Assembly: GCA_902543485.1 (NCBI GenBank)
Contig: CACBYP010000010.1
Location: forward strand, 1-39,740
From: an uncultured Pelagibacteraceae bacterium
GTDB taxonomy: Bacteria; Pseudomonadota; Alphaproteobacteria; Pelagibacterales; Pelagibacteraceae
DNA length: 39,740 nucleotides
Direction of reading: 5' to 3'
Part shown: positions 7,656-15,999 of the stretch, piece after piece
Layout: each line of letters begins with the position of its first letter
How positions within the stretch are numbered: the first letter of the stretch is position 1
Program-made: the position numbers and the translations under genes
The notes under the pieces: generated by a model
Databases searched by the model: none
The model's input: the letters and a program-made list of their open reading frames with translations, nothing else
Told to the model about the DNA's origin: nothing

Positions 7656-9218
7656 TTAGTCAAAGCTCGCAAAACGGAATAACGGTTCGTTATTCGGTCT
7701 TATCGGAACATTAACATCTTTTTTTGCAGCCCAAGATATAACTTGGTGATGTAAAGGAAGATAAGAAATATCATCTTTTACTATTTTCCAAGCTTTAGCT
7801 ATCGCAGCATTTCTTTTATCTAGGTTAACCTCACCTTCCATAACTCTTATCGCGGCATCTACATCAGAATTACTAAAGTTAACTCTGTTCCAGCTTGCTC
7901 CACTTTCATATAAGTAATGAAAAACATAATGACTATCTAAAGTTGGAACTCCCCAACCTAACATATAAAAGTCACCTTGATTATCTTTTAGTTCTTTAAA
8001 GTGCTTACTTTTTGTTTGGGCAAATAAATTTACTTTAACACCGATTTTACCTAACATACCAACAACAGCTGTACATATAGCTTCATCATTTACATACCTG
8101 TCATTTGGACATCTAAGCTCAACTTCAAATCCATTTGGATATCCAGCATCAGCTAAAAGTTTTTTTGCAGCGGCTACATCATAAGGAAGTCTCTTATCAA
8201 GTTCCTCTGTGTATCCATTAACACCTGGAAAAGTAATTATTCCAGCTGGTTCACTTAAACCTCTCATTACTTTTTTCTTAATAGCCTCAATATCTATTGC
8301 TTGATAAAGAGCTTGTCTAACTGCTTTCTTTTTGAATGGATTATCACCTGTATTACCTGTTCTAAGTTTATCTGCTCCTTGATCCATTCCAAGGAATATA
8401 GTTCTCATTTGAGCAGTGCTTTCAACTTTGTGAGCAGGTGAATTTTTAATTCTAGCCAAATCTTGTACTGGTGCATCAGTAACAACATCAATTTCACCAG
8501 ATAAAAGAGCTGCAACTCTAGTAGCAGCATTTTTTATAGGTAGTAGATGAATTTCTGTTACTTTGTCATCTTTCATAGTACCCCACCATTTTTTATTACG
8601 TTTGAAAACTGTTTTAGTGTTTGGTTCTCTTAATGTAATTTTAAATGGTCCAGTTCCCATAGCATTTGTTGCTGAAAATGTTTCTTGTCCAGCATCCCAG
8701 TTCTGTGCCATAACTGCAAAATTCTTTTCACTCCATTTTTTTGACATTATAAAGATGTTTGAAAGTTGGTTTAAAAGAATTGGATTTGGTTTACTTGTTG
8801 TTATTTCTACTGTGTAGTCATTAACTGCTTTTACACCTGATACTGTACTAATATATTCTTTAAAATCAGACGTTCTTTGTTTTGCTCTTAAAATACTAAA
8901 TACAACATCTTCAGATGTAAATGGAGTTCCATCAGAAAATTTAACATCTTCTCTTAATTTAAAGATCCAAGTATTAGGACCTTGAGTTCTCCACTCTGTT
9001 GCTAGTTGAGGTCCAATTTTCATATCTAATCCTCTAGTAACTAGAGCTTCGTATACTTGTCTAGATACTTGAGTGGTAGGACCTTCGTTTTGAGCATGAG
9101 GATCAAGTGTTAAACTATCACCCTGCATTGACCATTTAATAGTTTTTGCAAATGTTTGTGTTGGAGCAAAAGCTAGAAAAAAAGCCAATAAAATTTTTAT
9201 AAAATACCCATACTTCAT
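7656..9218 (-). CDS. periplasmic peptide-type ABC substrate-binding protein (SBP family 5)
   Basis: A 520-residue extracytoplasmic binding protein of the DppA/OppA class. Residues 1-24 form a signal peptide ending ...TQTFA before KTIKW, with no lipobox cysteine, so it should be free in the periplasm. Family-5 landmarks are the N-terminal LDPH, VYEALV, the WTF-like WIFKLREDVKFSDG segment and the following TSEDVVFSI. It captures ligand and hands it to the two permeases encoded downstream. Start choice is supported by TAGGAGAG ending 4 bp upstream of the ATG. It is the first gene of the operon and is followed by a hairpin, as are the other two binding-protein genes here. The ligand is uncertain: peptides are the family default, but opines, glutathione and others are known. 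Confidence 0.92.
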   Translation of the reverse strand: MKYGYFIKILLAFFLAFAPTQTFAKTIKWSMQGDSLTLDPHAQNEGPTTQVSRQVYEALVTRGLDMKIGPQLATEWRTQGPNTWIFKLREDVKFSDGTPFTSEDVVFSILRAKQRTSDFKEYISTVSGVKAVNDYTVEITTSKPNPILLNQLSNIFIMSKKWSEKNFAVMAQNWDAGQETFSATNAMGTGPFKITLREPNTKTVFKRNKKWWGTMKDDKVTEIHLLPIKNAATRVAALLSGEIDVVTDAPVQDLARIKNSPAHKVESTAQMRTIFLGMDQGADKLRTGNTGDNPFKKKAVRQALYQAIDIEAIKKKVMRGLSEPAGIITFPGVNGYTEELDKRLPYDVAAAKKLLADAGYPNGFEVELRCPNDRYVNDEAICTAVVGMLGKIGVKVNLFAQTKSKHFKELKDNQGDFYMLGWGVPTLDSHYVFHYLYESGASWNRVNFSNSDVDAAIRVMEGEVNLDKRNAAIAKAWKIVKDDISYLPLHHQVISWAAKKDVNVPIRPNNEPLFRFASFD

Positions 9219-9279
9219 TTCTCTCTCCTATATTATTAAAATAAAAATCTAACTTATTAATTATGTAAACTAAAGTGAT

Positions 9280-10005
9280 TTAATTCACTATTTTTTTGAA
9301 GTTTTCGTAAAGAATTTTTGAATATTTGTTCATAGATTGAATATTGTCCTTCGCATCACTATCAAATTTATCAAGAGCTCCTTGTCCTAACTGACTCTCT
9401 AAAGCAGACTTATATTCAGGCACACATCCCCATTCTCCTACGGTGGTATCTTTTATCTCTATATGAAATTGAATACCGTAAGCATGGTTTTTGTATTTAA
9501 AAATTTGGTACTTCGTTTCAGGAGATGACGCTAAAAGAGTTATATCATTATTATTTTCTAGATTTTGAACTTCATATGAGTGCCATTGGAGTGATTTAAT
9601 AATATCAGGATACTCTTTAAATAATAAATCGTCCTTTTTACTATTTAAAAAATTAATATCTAAAATACCTATTTCTGGATTTTTTGATTTAACTACTTTA
9701 CCTCCAACTGCCTCTCCTAATAATTGACAACCTAAACAAAAACCCAAATATGGTTTATTTAAGTCTACTACAAATTCTTTGATTTTTTTTTTCTCCTCTA
9801 TTAACCACGGGTAATCTTTTTCCATCCAAGTATCCATTGGCCCACCCATACAAAACATTGCATCAAATCCAGATAGATCATCAGGTATTTTTTCTCCTTC
9901 GTCGAGTTCTACAGTTTTAATATGAACTTTATCCTCTAACATTAAATCTTTAATATAACCGGGATCCTCAATTTTAATGTGTTGAAGAACAATTATATTT
10001 TTCAT
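9280..10005 (-). CDS. class I glutamine amidotransferase (GMP-synthase GATase-like)
   Basis: A 241-residue single-domain class I glutamine amidotransferase. The nucleophile elbow GFCLGCQLLG places the catalytic Cys at residue 90, and the His-Glu pair is in YGIQFHIEI near residue 177. The oxyanion motif MGGPMDTW is at 53-60. No synthetase domain is attached, so it resembles the stand-alone GATase1 proteins annotated as GMP synthase-like or gamma-glutamyl hydrolases such as PuuD rather than GuaA itself. It overlaps the end of the HisN-like gene by 4 bp (ATGA) and so is cotranslated with it. HisH would be expected to be shorter with different flanking motifs, so this is probably not the histidine-pathway GATase. 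The true amide acceptor is unknown. Confidence 0.85.
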   Translation of the reverse strand: MKNIIVLQHIKIEDPGYIKDLMLEDKVHIKTVELDEGEKIPDDLSGFDAMFCMGGPMDTWMEKDYPWLIEEKKKIKEFVVDLNKPYLGFCLGCQLLGEAVGGKVVKSKNPEIGILDINFLNSKKDDLLFKEYPDIIKSLQWHSYEVQNLENNNDITLLASSPETKYQIFKYKNHAYGIQFHIEIKDTTVGEWGCVPEYKSALESQLGQGALDKFDSDAKDNIQSMNKYSKILYENFKKIVN

Positions 10006-10805
10006 GTGGCTGGCTTGAGCAATTTTAAAATTTTTTTATGATTTGATAAATTATTTGAAACAATTATTTTTCCACCCAATGAAGCATCCCTATTATCCCA
10101 TGTAGTAATTATTCCACCTGATGCTTTAATAATTGGTATTATTGGATGTATATCCCAAATTTTGTTTGCACATTGAGCTACAATATCTAGTCTTCCCTCT
10201 GCTAATTGGCAATATGTTAGTGCATCGAAACATGGAAACTGCATTCTCTTAATAAATTTCGTTATTTTTTTTTGTTTTTGAAAAGACAAAGTTCCATGAA
10301 AAGCAGCGGCTACTTTTAAATAATTAAATTTTATTTTTTTGTTTACTTTTAATTTTCTTTTTTTTCTGCCTTCAAATACAAAAGCAGATTTATCATTTTG
10401 ATTTAAATAGTATCTTTTCATTCTTGGGAAATTAGCTAGCCCGACTATTGGTTTATTCTTATAATTTAGAGAAATTAAATTGCTCCAAGTAGGATTTCCA
10501 GCAACGAATGATCTTGTCCCATCAATTGGATCAATTATCCATGAAAATAGACTTTTCGTCTTTTTTACCCCAAACTCTTCACCAATAATTTGATGATCTG
10601 GGAACTTATCATTAATTTTTTTTCTTATAAATTTTTCAAAAGCTTTATCGGCACTGGTAACGGGATCATAACCTTTACCTTTTAACTTGTTATTAATTGT
10701 AAAAGTTTTGTTAAGTTTAGTGTAATAAAAATTAGTTAAATCCTTAGCAAGTTTATTCAAAAAGGTGTAATAAATCTCGAAATCTTTTGTTTTTTTGAAG
10801 GTCAT
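10002..10805 (-). CDS. hisN: inositol-monophosphatase family phosphatase (HisN-like histidinol-phosphatase)
   Basis: A 267-residue Mg-dependent phosphatase of the inositol monophosphatase superfamily. Metal-binding motifs are GEEFG (75-79), DPIDGTRSF (92-100) and WDIHP in the C-terminal half (normally WD.A/HP). The segment SFVAGNPTWSNLISL and the C-terminal WDIHPIIPIIKASGG resemble HisN-type histidinol-phosphate phosphatases common in alphaproteobacteria, which complete the ninth step of histidine synthesis. A role on inositol phosphate or PAP (CysQ-like) cannot be excluded from motifs alone. It heads a two-gene unit with the amidotransferase (4-bp overlap) and diverges from the dioxygenase gene across 87 bp. 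Confidence 0.78.
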   Translation of the reverse strand: MTFKKTKDFEIYYTFLNKLAKDLTNFYYTKLNKTFTINNKLKGKGYDPVTSADKAFEKFIRKKINDKFPDHQIIGEEFGVKKTKSLFSWIIDPIDGTRSFVAGNPTWSNLISLNYKNKPIVGLANFPRMKRYYLNQNDKSAFVFEGRKKRKLKVNKKIKFNYLKVAAAFHGTLSFQKQKKITKFIKRMQFPCFDALTYCQLAEGRLDIVAQCANKIWDIHPIIPIIKASGGIITTWDNRDASLGGKIIVSNNLSNHKKILKLLKPAT

Positions 10806-10816
10806 TTATCTGATGA

Positions 10817-10845
10817 GTAATAATTAAAATATACAACTAGTTCAA
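10817..10845 (-). promoter_or_regulatory. candidate sigma70-like promoter for hisN
   Basis: On the minus strand TTGAAC (10840-10845) and TATTAC (10817-10822) are 17 bp apart, each with four or more matches to the -35 and -10 consensus, and would start transcription a few bases before the hisN ATG at 10805. In such AT-rich DNA this could be chance. Confidence 0.25.
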
Positions 10846-10892
10846 ATAAAATATCTTGAAAATTTTAGAATTTGATAGAAGAATCCAAGTAG

Positions 10893-11996
10893 ATGAAAAT
10901 AGAAATCGATTCTAAAAAAGTATTTATAAATAGTGGAAATAATAAAGAAGAAATACATCCATTTTGGCTTAGAGAAAGAATAAATAACGAAGATGCTCTG
11001 GATAAAGGAAATCAACAAAGATTATTTGATCCAAATTCTATAAATACTAACATTGATATAGAAAAAATTGAGAATGAAGATGGATTACTTAATTTATTTT
11101 TCAATGATGGAACCAATTATAAAATAAAAGAAGATCAAATATTAAATGAGTATAAATCACAAAATCTTGATCCTATTTCAATTGATAAAATTAAATGGGA
11201 TTCAAATTTTAATAATTTTCAAAAATTTAAATTTGAAAATGATATTTTTGAAAAAAAAATCATGTATAATTTATTAGTATCATTCTATAAATATGGTTTT
11301 GTAGTTCTAACTAATGTACCAACTGAAGATAATTTTATTATTAAATTTGCAAATTCAATTGGGAGTGTCAGAAGAACAAATTTTGGGGAATTTTTTAATG
11401 TAAGATCTGTGCCTAATCCAAATGATTTGGCTTATACATCATTAGCATTATCTCCGCATACAGATAATCCGTATAGAAAACCAGTTCCTTGTGTTCAATT
11501 ATTGCATTGTATTATAAATAATGTGAGTGGAGGAAATTCTACCTTGGTTGATGGTTACACAGTAAGTGAAAAAATCAAAGAGGATTATCCAGAATATTAT
11601 GAAATTTTATCTTCAGTTAAAGTAAAATTTAAATTTATAGACAATACAGTTGTTCTAGAAGATATGTCTGAGTTAATTAAATTGGATGAAAAAAATAATT
11701 TTAAACAAGTTAGATTTAGTCCAAGATTAGATTATGCTCCGATATTAGAAAAATCAAAATTGGATTTATTCTATAAAGCTAGAAATAAAATTTCTGAATT
11801 ATATAACTCTGATAAATATAAAGTTGAATTTAAATTAGAAACTGGAGATTTATTAATGATGGACAATCATAGATTACTTCATGGAAGAACAAAGTATGAT
11901 GTTAACGAAGGTGATAGATATTTACAAGGATGCTATATTGATTTCGACAGTACAGAAGGTAAACTTAGACATTTAAAAAGAAAATTTAATCTTTAA
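10893..11996 (+). CDS. gamma-butyrobetaine hydroxylase-like Fe(II)/2-oxoglutarate dioxygenase
   Basis: A 367-residue TauD/TfdA-superfamily dioxygenase. The N-terminal region with IHPFWLRERI (21-30) is the small domain (DUF971/GBBH-like N) of gamma-butyrobetaine and trimethyllysine hydroxylases. The catalytic domain has the iron facial triad H189-x-D191 (SPHTDNPY), QLLHCI and GGNSTLVDG, and distal H330 in NHRLLHGR, with the 2-oxoglutarate-binding arginine expected shortly after. The family hydroxylates gamma-butyrobetaine to carnitine or attacks related trimethylammonium compounds such as 2-trimethylaminoethylphosphonate. The N-terminal zinc cysteines of the mammalian enzyme are not visible. 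The gene stands alone on plus, and its last 11 bp overlap the convergent flavoprotein gene. The substrate is unproven; a quaternary amine is the best inference. Confidence 0.83.
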   Translation: MKIEIDSKKVFINSGNNKEEIHPFWLRERINNEDALDKGNQQRLFDPNSINTNIDIEKIENEDGLLNLFFNDGTNYKIKEDQILNEYKSQNLDPISIDKIKWDSNFNNFQKFKFENDIFEKKIMYNLLVSFYKYGFVVLTNVPTEDNFIIKFANSIGSVRRTNFGEFFNVRSVPNPNDLAYTSLALSPHTDNPYRKPVPCVQLLHCIINNVSGGNSTLVDGYTVSEKIKEDYPEYYEILSSVKVKFKFIDNTVVLEDMSELIKLDEKNNFKQVRFSPRLDYAPILEKSKLDLFYKARNKISELYNSDKYKVEFKLETGDLLMMDNHRLLHGRTKYDVNEGDRYLQGCYIDFDSTEGKLRHLKRKFNL

Positions 11997-12573
11997 ATAA
12001 TTCTTTTATTTTTTCTTCAGCGTTTTTTATAGACTTTTCATAATCTAAAGCCATTTGATCTGCTGCAACTATATCGATTTTTTTAATACCAAAAAAATTT
12101 AACATATGTATCAACCACGGGGTTAAAAAGTCTTCTTCACCTTGTATTTTTGTTCCGCCAGAAGTAATTACTAAATATACCTGCTTATCTTCTAATAAAC
12201 CTTTTCTTCTTCCGTCATCCCCATATTTAAATGTCAATTTTACTCTGGCTGCAAGATCAGCCCAAGCTTTAAGGGTTGCTGGTGGGCCAAAATTATAAAT
12301 TGGCACTGATATAATAATTACATCACATTCTTTTAACTCCGATACTAACTTATCAGATAATTCAAACATTTTCTTATGTTCATCTGTTTGCTCATTCTCC
12401 GGAATTTTCATTCCAGACTCAGTTAAGCCAGATATAAAAAGCATTTCGTCATCTAGGTCTCTATAAATGACCTCATCATTATCTTTTTTAACTTTATCAA
12501 GTATTTTTTTTGCAAGCATCCTTGAGGTAGAACCTTCTTTTCTAGCACTGCAATCGATTTGGTATATTTTCAT
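11986..12573 (-). CDS. azoR: FMN-dependent NAD(P)H oxidoreductase (azoreductase-like, flavodoxin fold)
   Basis: A 195-residue flavodoxin-like protein. The N-terminus MKIYQIDCSARKEGSTSR holds the phosphate-binding loop for FMN, PIYNFGPPATLKAWAD is the typical flavin-contact segment, and the block TFKYGDDGRRKGLLEDKQVYLV matches AzoR-type NADH:quinone/azo reductases. In bacteria such proteins reduce quinones by two electrons and limit redox cycling. There is no signal peptide or membrane segment. It is the last gene in a minus-strand run behind ppc and ccdA (2-bp gap to ccdA). Its 3' end overlaps the convergent dioxygenase gene by 11 bp. The physiological substrate is not defined by sequence. 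Confidence 0.8.
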   Translation of the reverse strand: MKIYQIDCSARKEGSTSRMLAKKILDKVKKDNDEVIYRDLDDEMLFISGLTESGMKIPENEQTDEHKKMFELSDKLVSELKECDVIIISVPIYNFGPPATLKAWADLAARVKLTFKYGDDGRRKGLLEDKQVYLVITSGGTKIQGEEDFLTPWLIHMLNFFGIKKIDIVAADQMALDYEKSIKNAEEKIKELFKD

Positions 12574-12575
12574 TT

Positions 12576-13283
12576 TTATCCAAGTTTTTGAAGTATAGGA
12601 AAATACTTTAATATGTAAAATCCTAAAGCTTGCAACTGGTTTGTAATCATTAATATTCCTGTTATCAATAATAATCCTCCACCAACTCTTGAAATAGTTA
12701 TCATTTTTGATTTTAGATTTTTTGTAACAACCATAAAACGCTGAATTAAATAACCCGATGCAATAAATGGCAATGCTAAACCAAGTGAATAGAACACAAG
12801 TAACAATATACCTCGGTTCAAACTTTGCTCAATTGAAGCTAAAGCTAATATTGATCCTAAAATTGGTCCAATACATGGAGTCCATCCAAATCCAAATGCC
12901 ATACCAACTAATATTGAGCTAAAATTTCCTGATTTAATCTCAGTATTAATTCTTTTTTCATAATTTAAAAACTTAATATTAATTAATCCCATAATATGAA
13001 GAGAGAAAATGATTATTATACTTCCTGCAATAATTCTTAATTCAAAAGAGTTACTTAAAATTAAAGAACCTAAAAAAGTTGCAGTAGCTCCAAAGCTTAT
13101 AAAAACAATGGAAAAACCAAAAGTAAATAAAACTATAGGGAATATATTAATTGTTTTTTTTTCTAATAACTCATTTAAAGAGCTTCCAGAAATATAAGAT
13201 ATGTATCCAGGTATTAATGGAAGTACACACGGAGACAAAAAGCTTATCAATCCAGCTCCAAATGCAACAAATAATTCTATCAT
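12576..13283 (-). CDS. ccdA: CcdA-type thiol-disulfide transport membrane protein
   Basis: A 235-residue integral membrane protein with six predicted helices, the size of CcdA, which carries electrons from cytoplasmic thioredoxin across the membrane for cytochrome c maturation and periplasmic disulfide reduction. Each half has the signature with a redox cysteine: LSPCVLPLIPGY (Cys about 18) and GWTPCIGPILG (Cys about 137). There is no DsbD periplasmic domain. It starts immediately after the ppc stop codon with no spacer and ends 2 bp before the flavoprotein gene. No cytochrome c maturation genes are adjacent, so partner proteins are encoded elsewhere. Confidence 0.92.
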   Translation of the reverse strand: MIELFVAFGAGLISFLSPCVLPLIPGYISYISGSSLNELLEKKTINIFPIVLFTFGFSIVFISFGATATFLGSLILSNSFELRIIAGSIIIIFSLHIMGLINIKFLNYEKRINTEIKSGNFSSILVGMAFGFGWTPCIGPILGSILALASIEQSLNRGILLLVFYSLGLALPFIASGYLIQRFMVVTKNLKSKMITISRVGGGLLLITGILMITNQLQALGFYILKYFPILQKLG

Positions 13284-15965
13284 TTAACCAGTATTTTTCA
13301 TTGCAGCTGAAATGCCTGCAATAGATGTTAACAATGCATCATTAAGATCATTTTTTTTGTTTGAATTTAATTTTTTGTTTTTGATTTTATTCATAACTAC
13401 TGCTTGAATTATATTTAATACCTCTGTGTAAATATTTCTTACAATAACTCCTGATCTAAATTTTTTTCTTTCATTTATAATTTCTTTTGGCGTAATCTTT
13501 TTATTTAATTTTTTAATAACTTCGAATTGAAACCTAAGTTTTTTTCCAACTCTTTTTAAATCTTTGTCAGCTAAATACTCCTCATATATTTTTGAAATAT
13601 CTGGGTCCACTTTTGAAATTACCATATCCAAGATATCCATCATTGAATTGAAGAAAGGCCAATTTTTTTCCATATCTATTAGTGTTTTCTCAAATTTTTC
13701 TATCGATGAATATCTTAAAGCTTCTGCACTTCCAAGCCATGCTGGGAGCATTAGTCTTATTTGTGTCCAAGCAAATACCCAGGGTATTGCTCTTAAACCT
13801 TTGATATTATCGATATTCTTTCTTTTAGACGGTCTTGATCCAATTGAAAGTTTTCCTAAGGACACATGTGGCGTAACGGTTTTAAAATATTTAATAAAAT
13901 CTGAACTTTGATTAATATTTTTTCTATATGAACTTTTTGAAATATCAGACATTTTTTCAATTAGATTTCTCCAATCTTTTTTAGGTACTGGCGGTGGGGT
14001 TAATGTTGCCTCCATTACCGCTCCTATATAGCTACATAAATTATAAATTGCTAAAGGTTGATATCCATATTTCTGTTGAATAACTTCTCCTTGATCTGTT
14101 ATTCTGATTTTTCCATTAACTGTATTTGGTGGCTGAGATTTTAAAGTAGCTTGAATTGGACCTCCACCTCTACCCGCTGAACCACCTCTTCCATGAAAGA
14201 AAGTAACATCTATTTTGTATTTTTTTGCAATTTTAATAATTTCTTCTTGAGCCTTATATTGATGCCAACTTGCACAAATTTTTCCAGCATCTTTGCTTGA
14301 ATCTGAATATCCAATCATGACTTCTTGTTTATTTTTTATTAAATCTCTGTACCACTTTAATGAAAACAAGCTGGCCATTATTGATTTTGCATTAATTAAG
14401 TCATCTAATGTTTCAAATAAAGGGACAACTCTTAATTTATTTTTAATATTTGCTTCTTTTTGCAAATATAAAACGGAAAGAATATCAGATGCAGATGATG
14501 TCATTGAAATAACATAAGCCCCTAAACATTCAGGCGGCTCTTCAGATAAAATTTTAAATGTTGACCAAACTTCTTTGTTTTCTTTATTTTTAAAATTAAA
14601 GTTTTTTATCAAATTTGATTTCTTTTTCATCTTAGATGATAAAAATTTAATTTTTTCCTCCTCACTCCATTTTAAATAATTATGTTTAATTTTTTTCTTA
14701 ACAAGTTCATTAATTAATTGTGAGTGTCTAGATGATTCTTGTCTAATATCTAGTTTTGCCAGATTAATTCCAAAACATTTTGCTCTTCTCATTAAATCTA
14801 ATAATTCACCACTTGCAATATTTTCACTTTGATTTTCCTCTAAAGACTCACGGACAATTCTAAGAGGTTTTAAAATTTCCTCTTTTGAGTTTAGCAAATT
14901 GTTATAGTCTAAAGGTTTTTTGTTAACTATAAATTGTTCAATTGCTCGATGAGTAAATCGCATTTTATCTCTTAAAGGTCTTAAGAAAACTCTGTAAGGT
15001 TCAAATGATTTTCCTGTGAGTTTTTGAATTTTTTTTGAACACTTTTCCATTGAATATGATCTAATTAATTTAGTGAGTTCTTTTTCATATAATTTTGCCG
15101 CTTCCCATCTTGATAATAACAAAACTTCTTTTGTTACTTTTGAAGTTACATTTGGATTTCCGTCTCTATCACCACCCATCCATGATCCAAACTCAATAGG
15201 ATTAAAATTTTTTGGCAAACCTTTACCCATATTTTTCAAAAATATATCATTGAGTCTTCTGTAGACTTTTGGAATAGTTTCCCAAAGACTATCCTCTATT
15301 ATTGCAAGACCCCATCGCGCTTCATCGGCTGGAGACGGTTTTGATCTTTTTAAGTCATCTGTATTCCAGATAATGGTAAATTCATCATGAATTTTTTTAT
15401 TTAAAGATTTTATTTTTGAAGAGTGATCTTTAAATAACTCTCTTTCTTCAAGTATTTCTGTAATTTTATGATATTTTTGAATTAAAGTTCTTCTTTTGAC
15501 CTCTGTTGGATGGGCTGTCAAAACTATTCCAATATTTAAATTTTTTGCAAAATCATATATTTTATTATTATTAATTTTTTTATTTTTAAATAATTTCTCA
15601 AAAATTTCTTCTATAAAAATATTTTTTTGATTTTTACCGTCTCTTTTATTTTCATATTGGTTGAGTTGTCTAGATGCATCAATAGACTCAGCTAGATTTA
15701 TAAAATTCATAAAATGATTAAATGCTCTTGCAAGCTTGTAAGTATTTTTAGGATTAATACTTTTTATTTCACTAGAAATTTTTTTATATGATCTTTTTTG
15801 GATTTTATTTGCTTTTGACAACTTTCTAATTTTCTCAACAAGATTATAAAAGCTTTTCCCTTCTTGTTCTTTAATTACATTTCCTAATGAATTTCCTAAA
15901 AACCTAACATCCTCTCTTAAAGATTTTGTAGGAATTCTCTCGTAGTATAGGTCTCTTTTGATCAC
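13284..15965 (-). CDS. ppc: phosphoenolpyruvate carboxylase
   Basis: An 893-residue cytoplasmic enzyme that carboxylates PEP with bicarbonate to oxaloacetate, refilling the TCA cycle. Catalytic motifs are intact: VLTAHPTEVKRR (His152), GSWMGGDRDGNPNVT, MIGYSDSSKDAG near residue 548, and the glycine loop FHGRGGSAGRGGGP near 588. The C-terminus ends in the expected MKNTG. Length is close to the E. coli enzyme (883). It is lysine-rich, which fits low-GC codon use and not degradation. It lies 34 bp after the FAH-family gene and is followed directly by ccdA. In a run of sugar-acid genes that yield pyruvate or C3 units, an anaplerotic enzyme fits, although the linkage could be only positional. Confidence 0.97.
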   Translation of the reverse strand: MIKRDLYYERIPTKSLREDVRFLGNSLGNVIKEQEGKSFYNLVEKIRKLSKANKIQKRSYKKISSEIKSINPKNTYKLARAFNHFMNFINLAESIDASRQLNQYENKRDGKNQKNIFIEEIFEKLFKNKKINNNKIYDFAKNLNIGIVLTAHPTEVKRRTLIQKYHKITEILEERELFKDHSSKIKSLNKKIHDEFTIIWNTDDLKRSKPSPADEARWGLAIIEDSLWETIPKVYRRLNDIFLKNMGKGLPKNFNPIEFGSWMGGDRDGNPNVTSKVTKEVLLLSRWEAAKLYEKELTKLIRSYSMEKCSKKIQKLTGKSFEPYRVFLRPLRDKMRFTHRAIEQFIVNKKPLDYNNLLNSKEEILKPLRIVRESLEENQSENIASGELLDLMRRAKCFGINLAKLDIRQESSRHSQLINELVKKKIKHNYLKWSEEEKIKFLSSKMKKKSNLIKNFNFKNKENKEVWSTFKILSEEPPECLGAYVISMTSSASDILSVLYLQKEANIKNKLRVVPLFETLDDLINAKSIMASLFSLKWYRDLIKNKQEVMIGYSDSSKDAGKICASWHQYKAQEEIIKIAKKYKIDVTFFHGRGGSAGRGGGPIQATLKSQPPNTVNGKIRITDQGEVIQQKYGYQPLAIYNLCSYIGAVMEATLTPPPVPKKDWRNLIEKMSDISKSSYRKNINQSSDFIKYFKTVTPHVSLGKLSIGSRPSKRKNIDNIKGLRAIPWVFAWTQIRLMLPAWLGSAEALRYSSIEKFEKTLIDMEKNWPFFNSMMDILDMVISKVDPDISKIYEEYLADKDLKRVGKKLRFQFEVIKKLNKKITPKEIINERKKFRSGVIVRNIYTEVLNIIQAVVMNKIKNKKLNSNKKNDLNDALLTSIAGISAAMKNTG

Positions 15966-15999
15966 AATTTATTATATCAAAAAAGAGATTATATTTGGA

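Noticed and set aside
9274..9289. Short inverted repeat AGTGA/TCACT followed by a T run on plus
   Set aside because: The stem is only 5 bp, no plus-strand gene ends here, and it overlaps the end of the amidotransferase gene.
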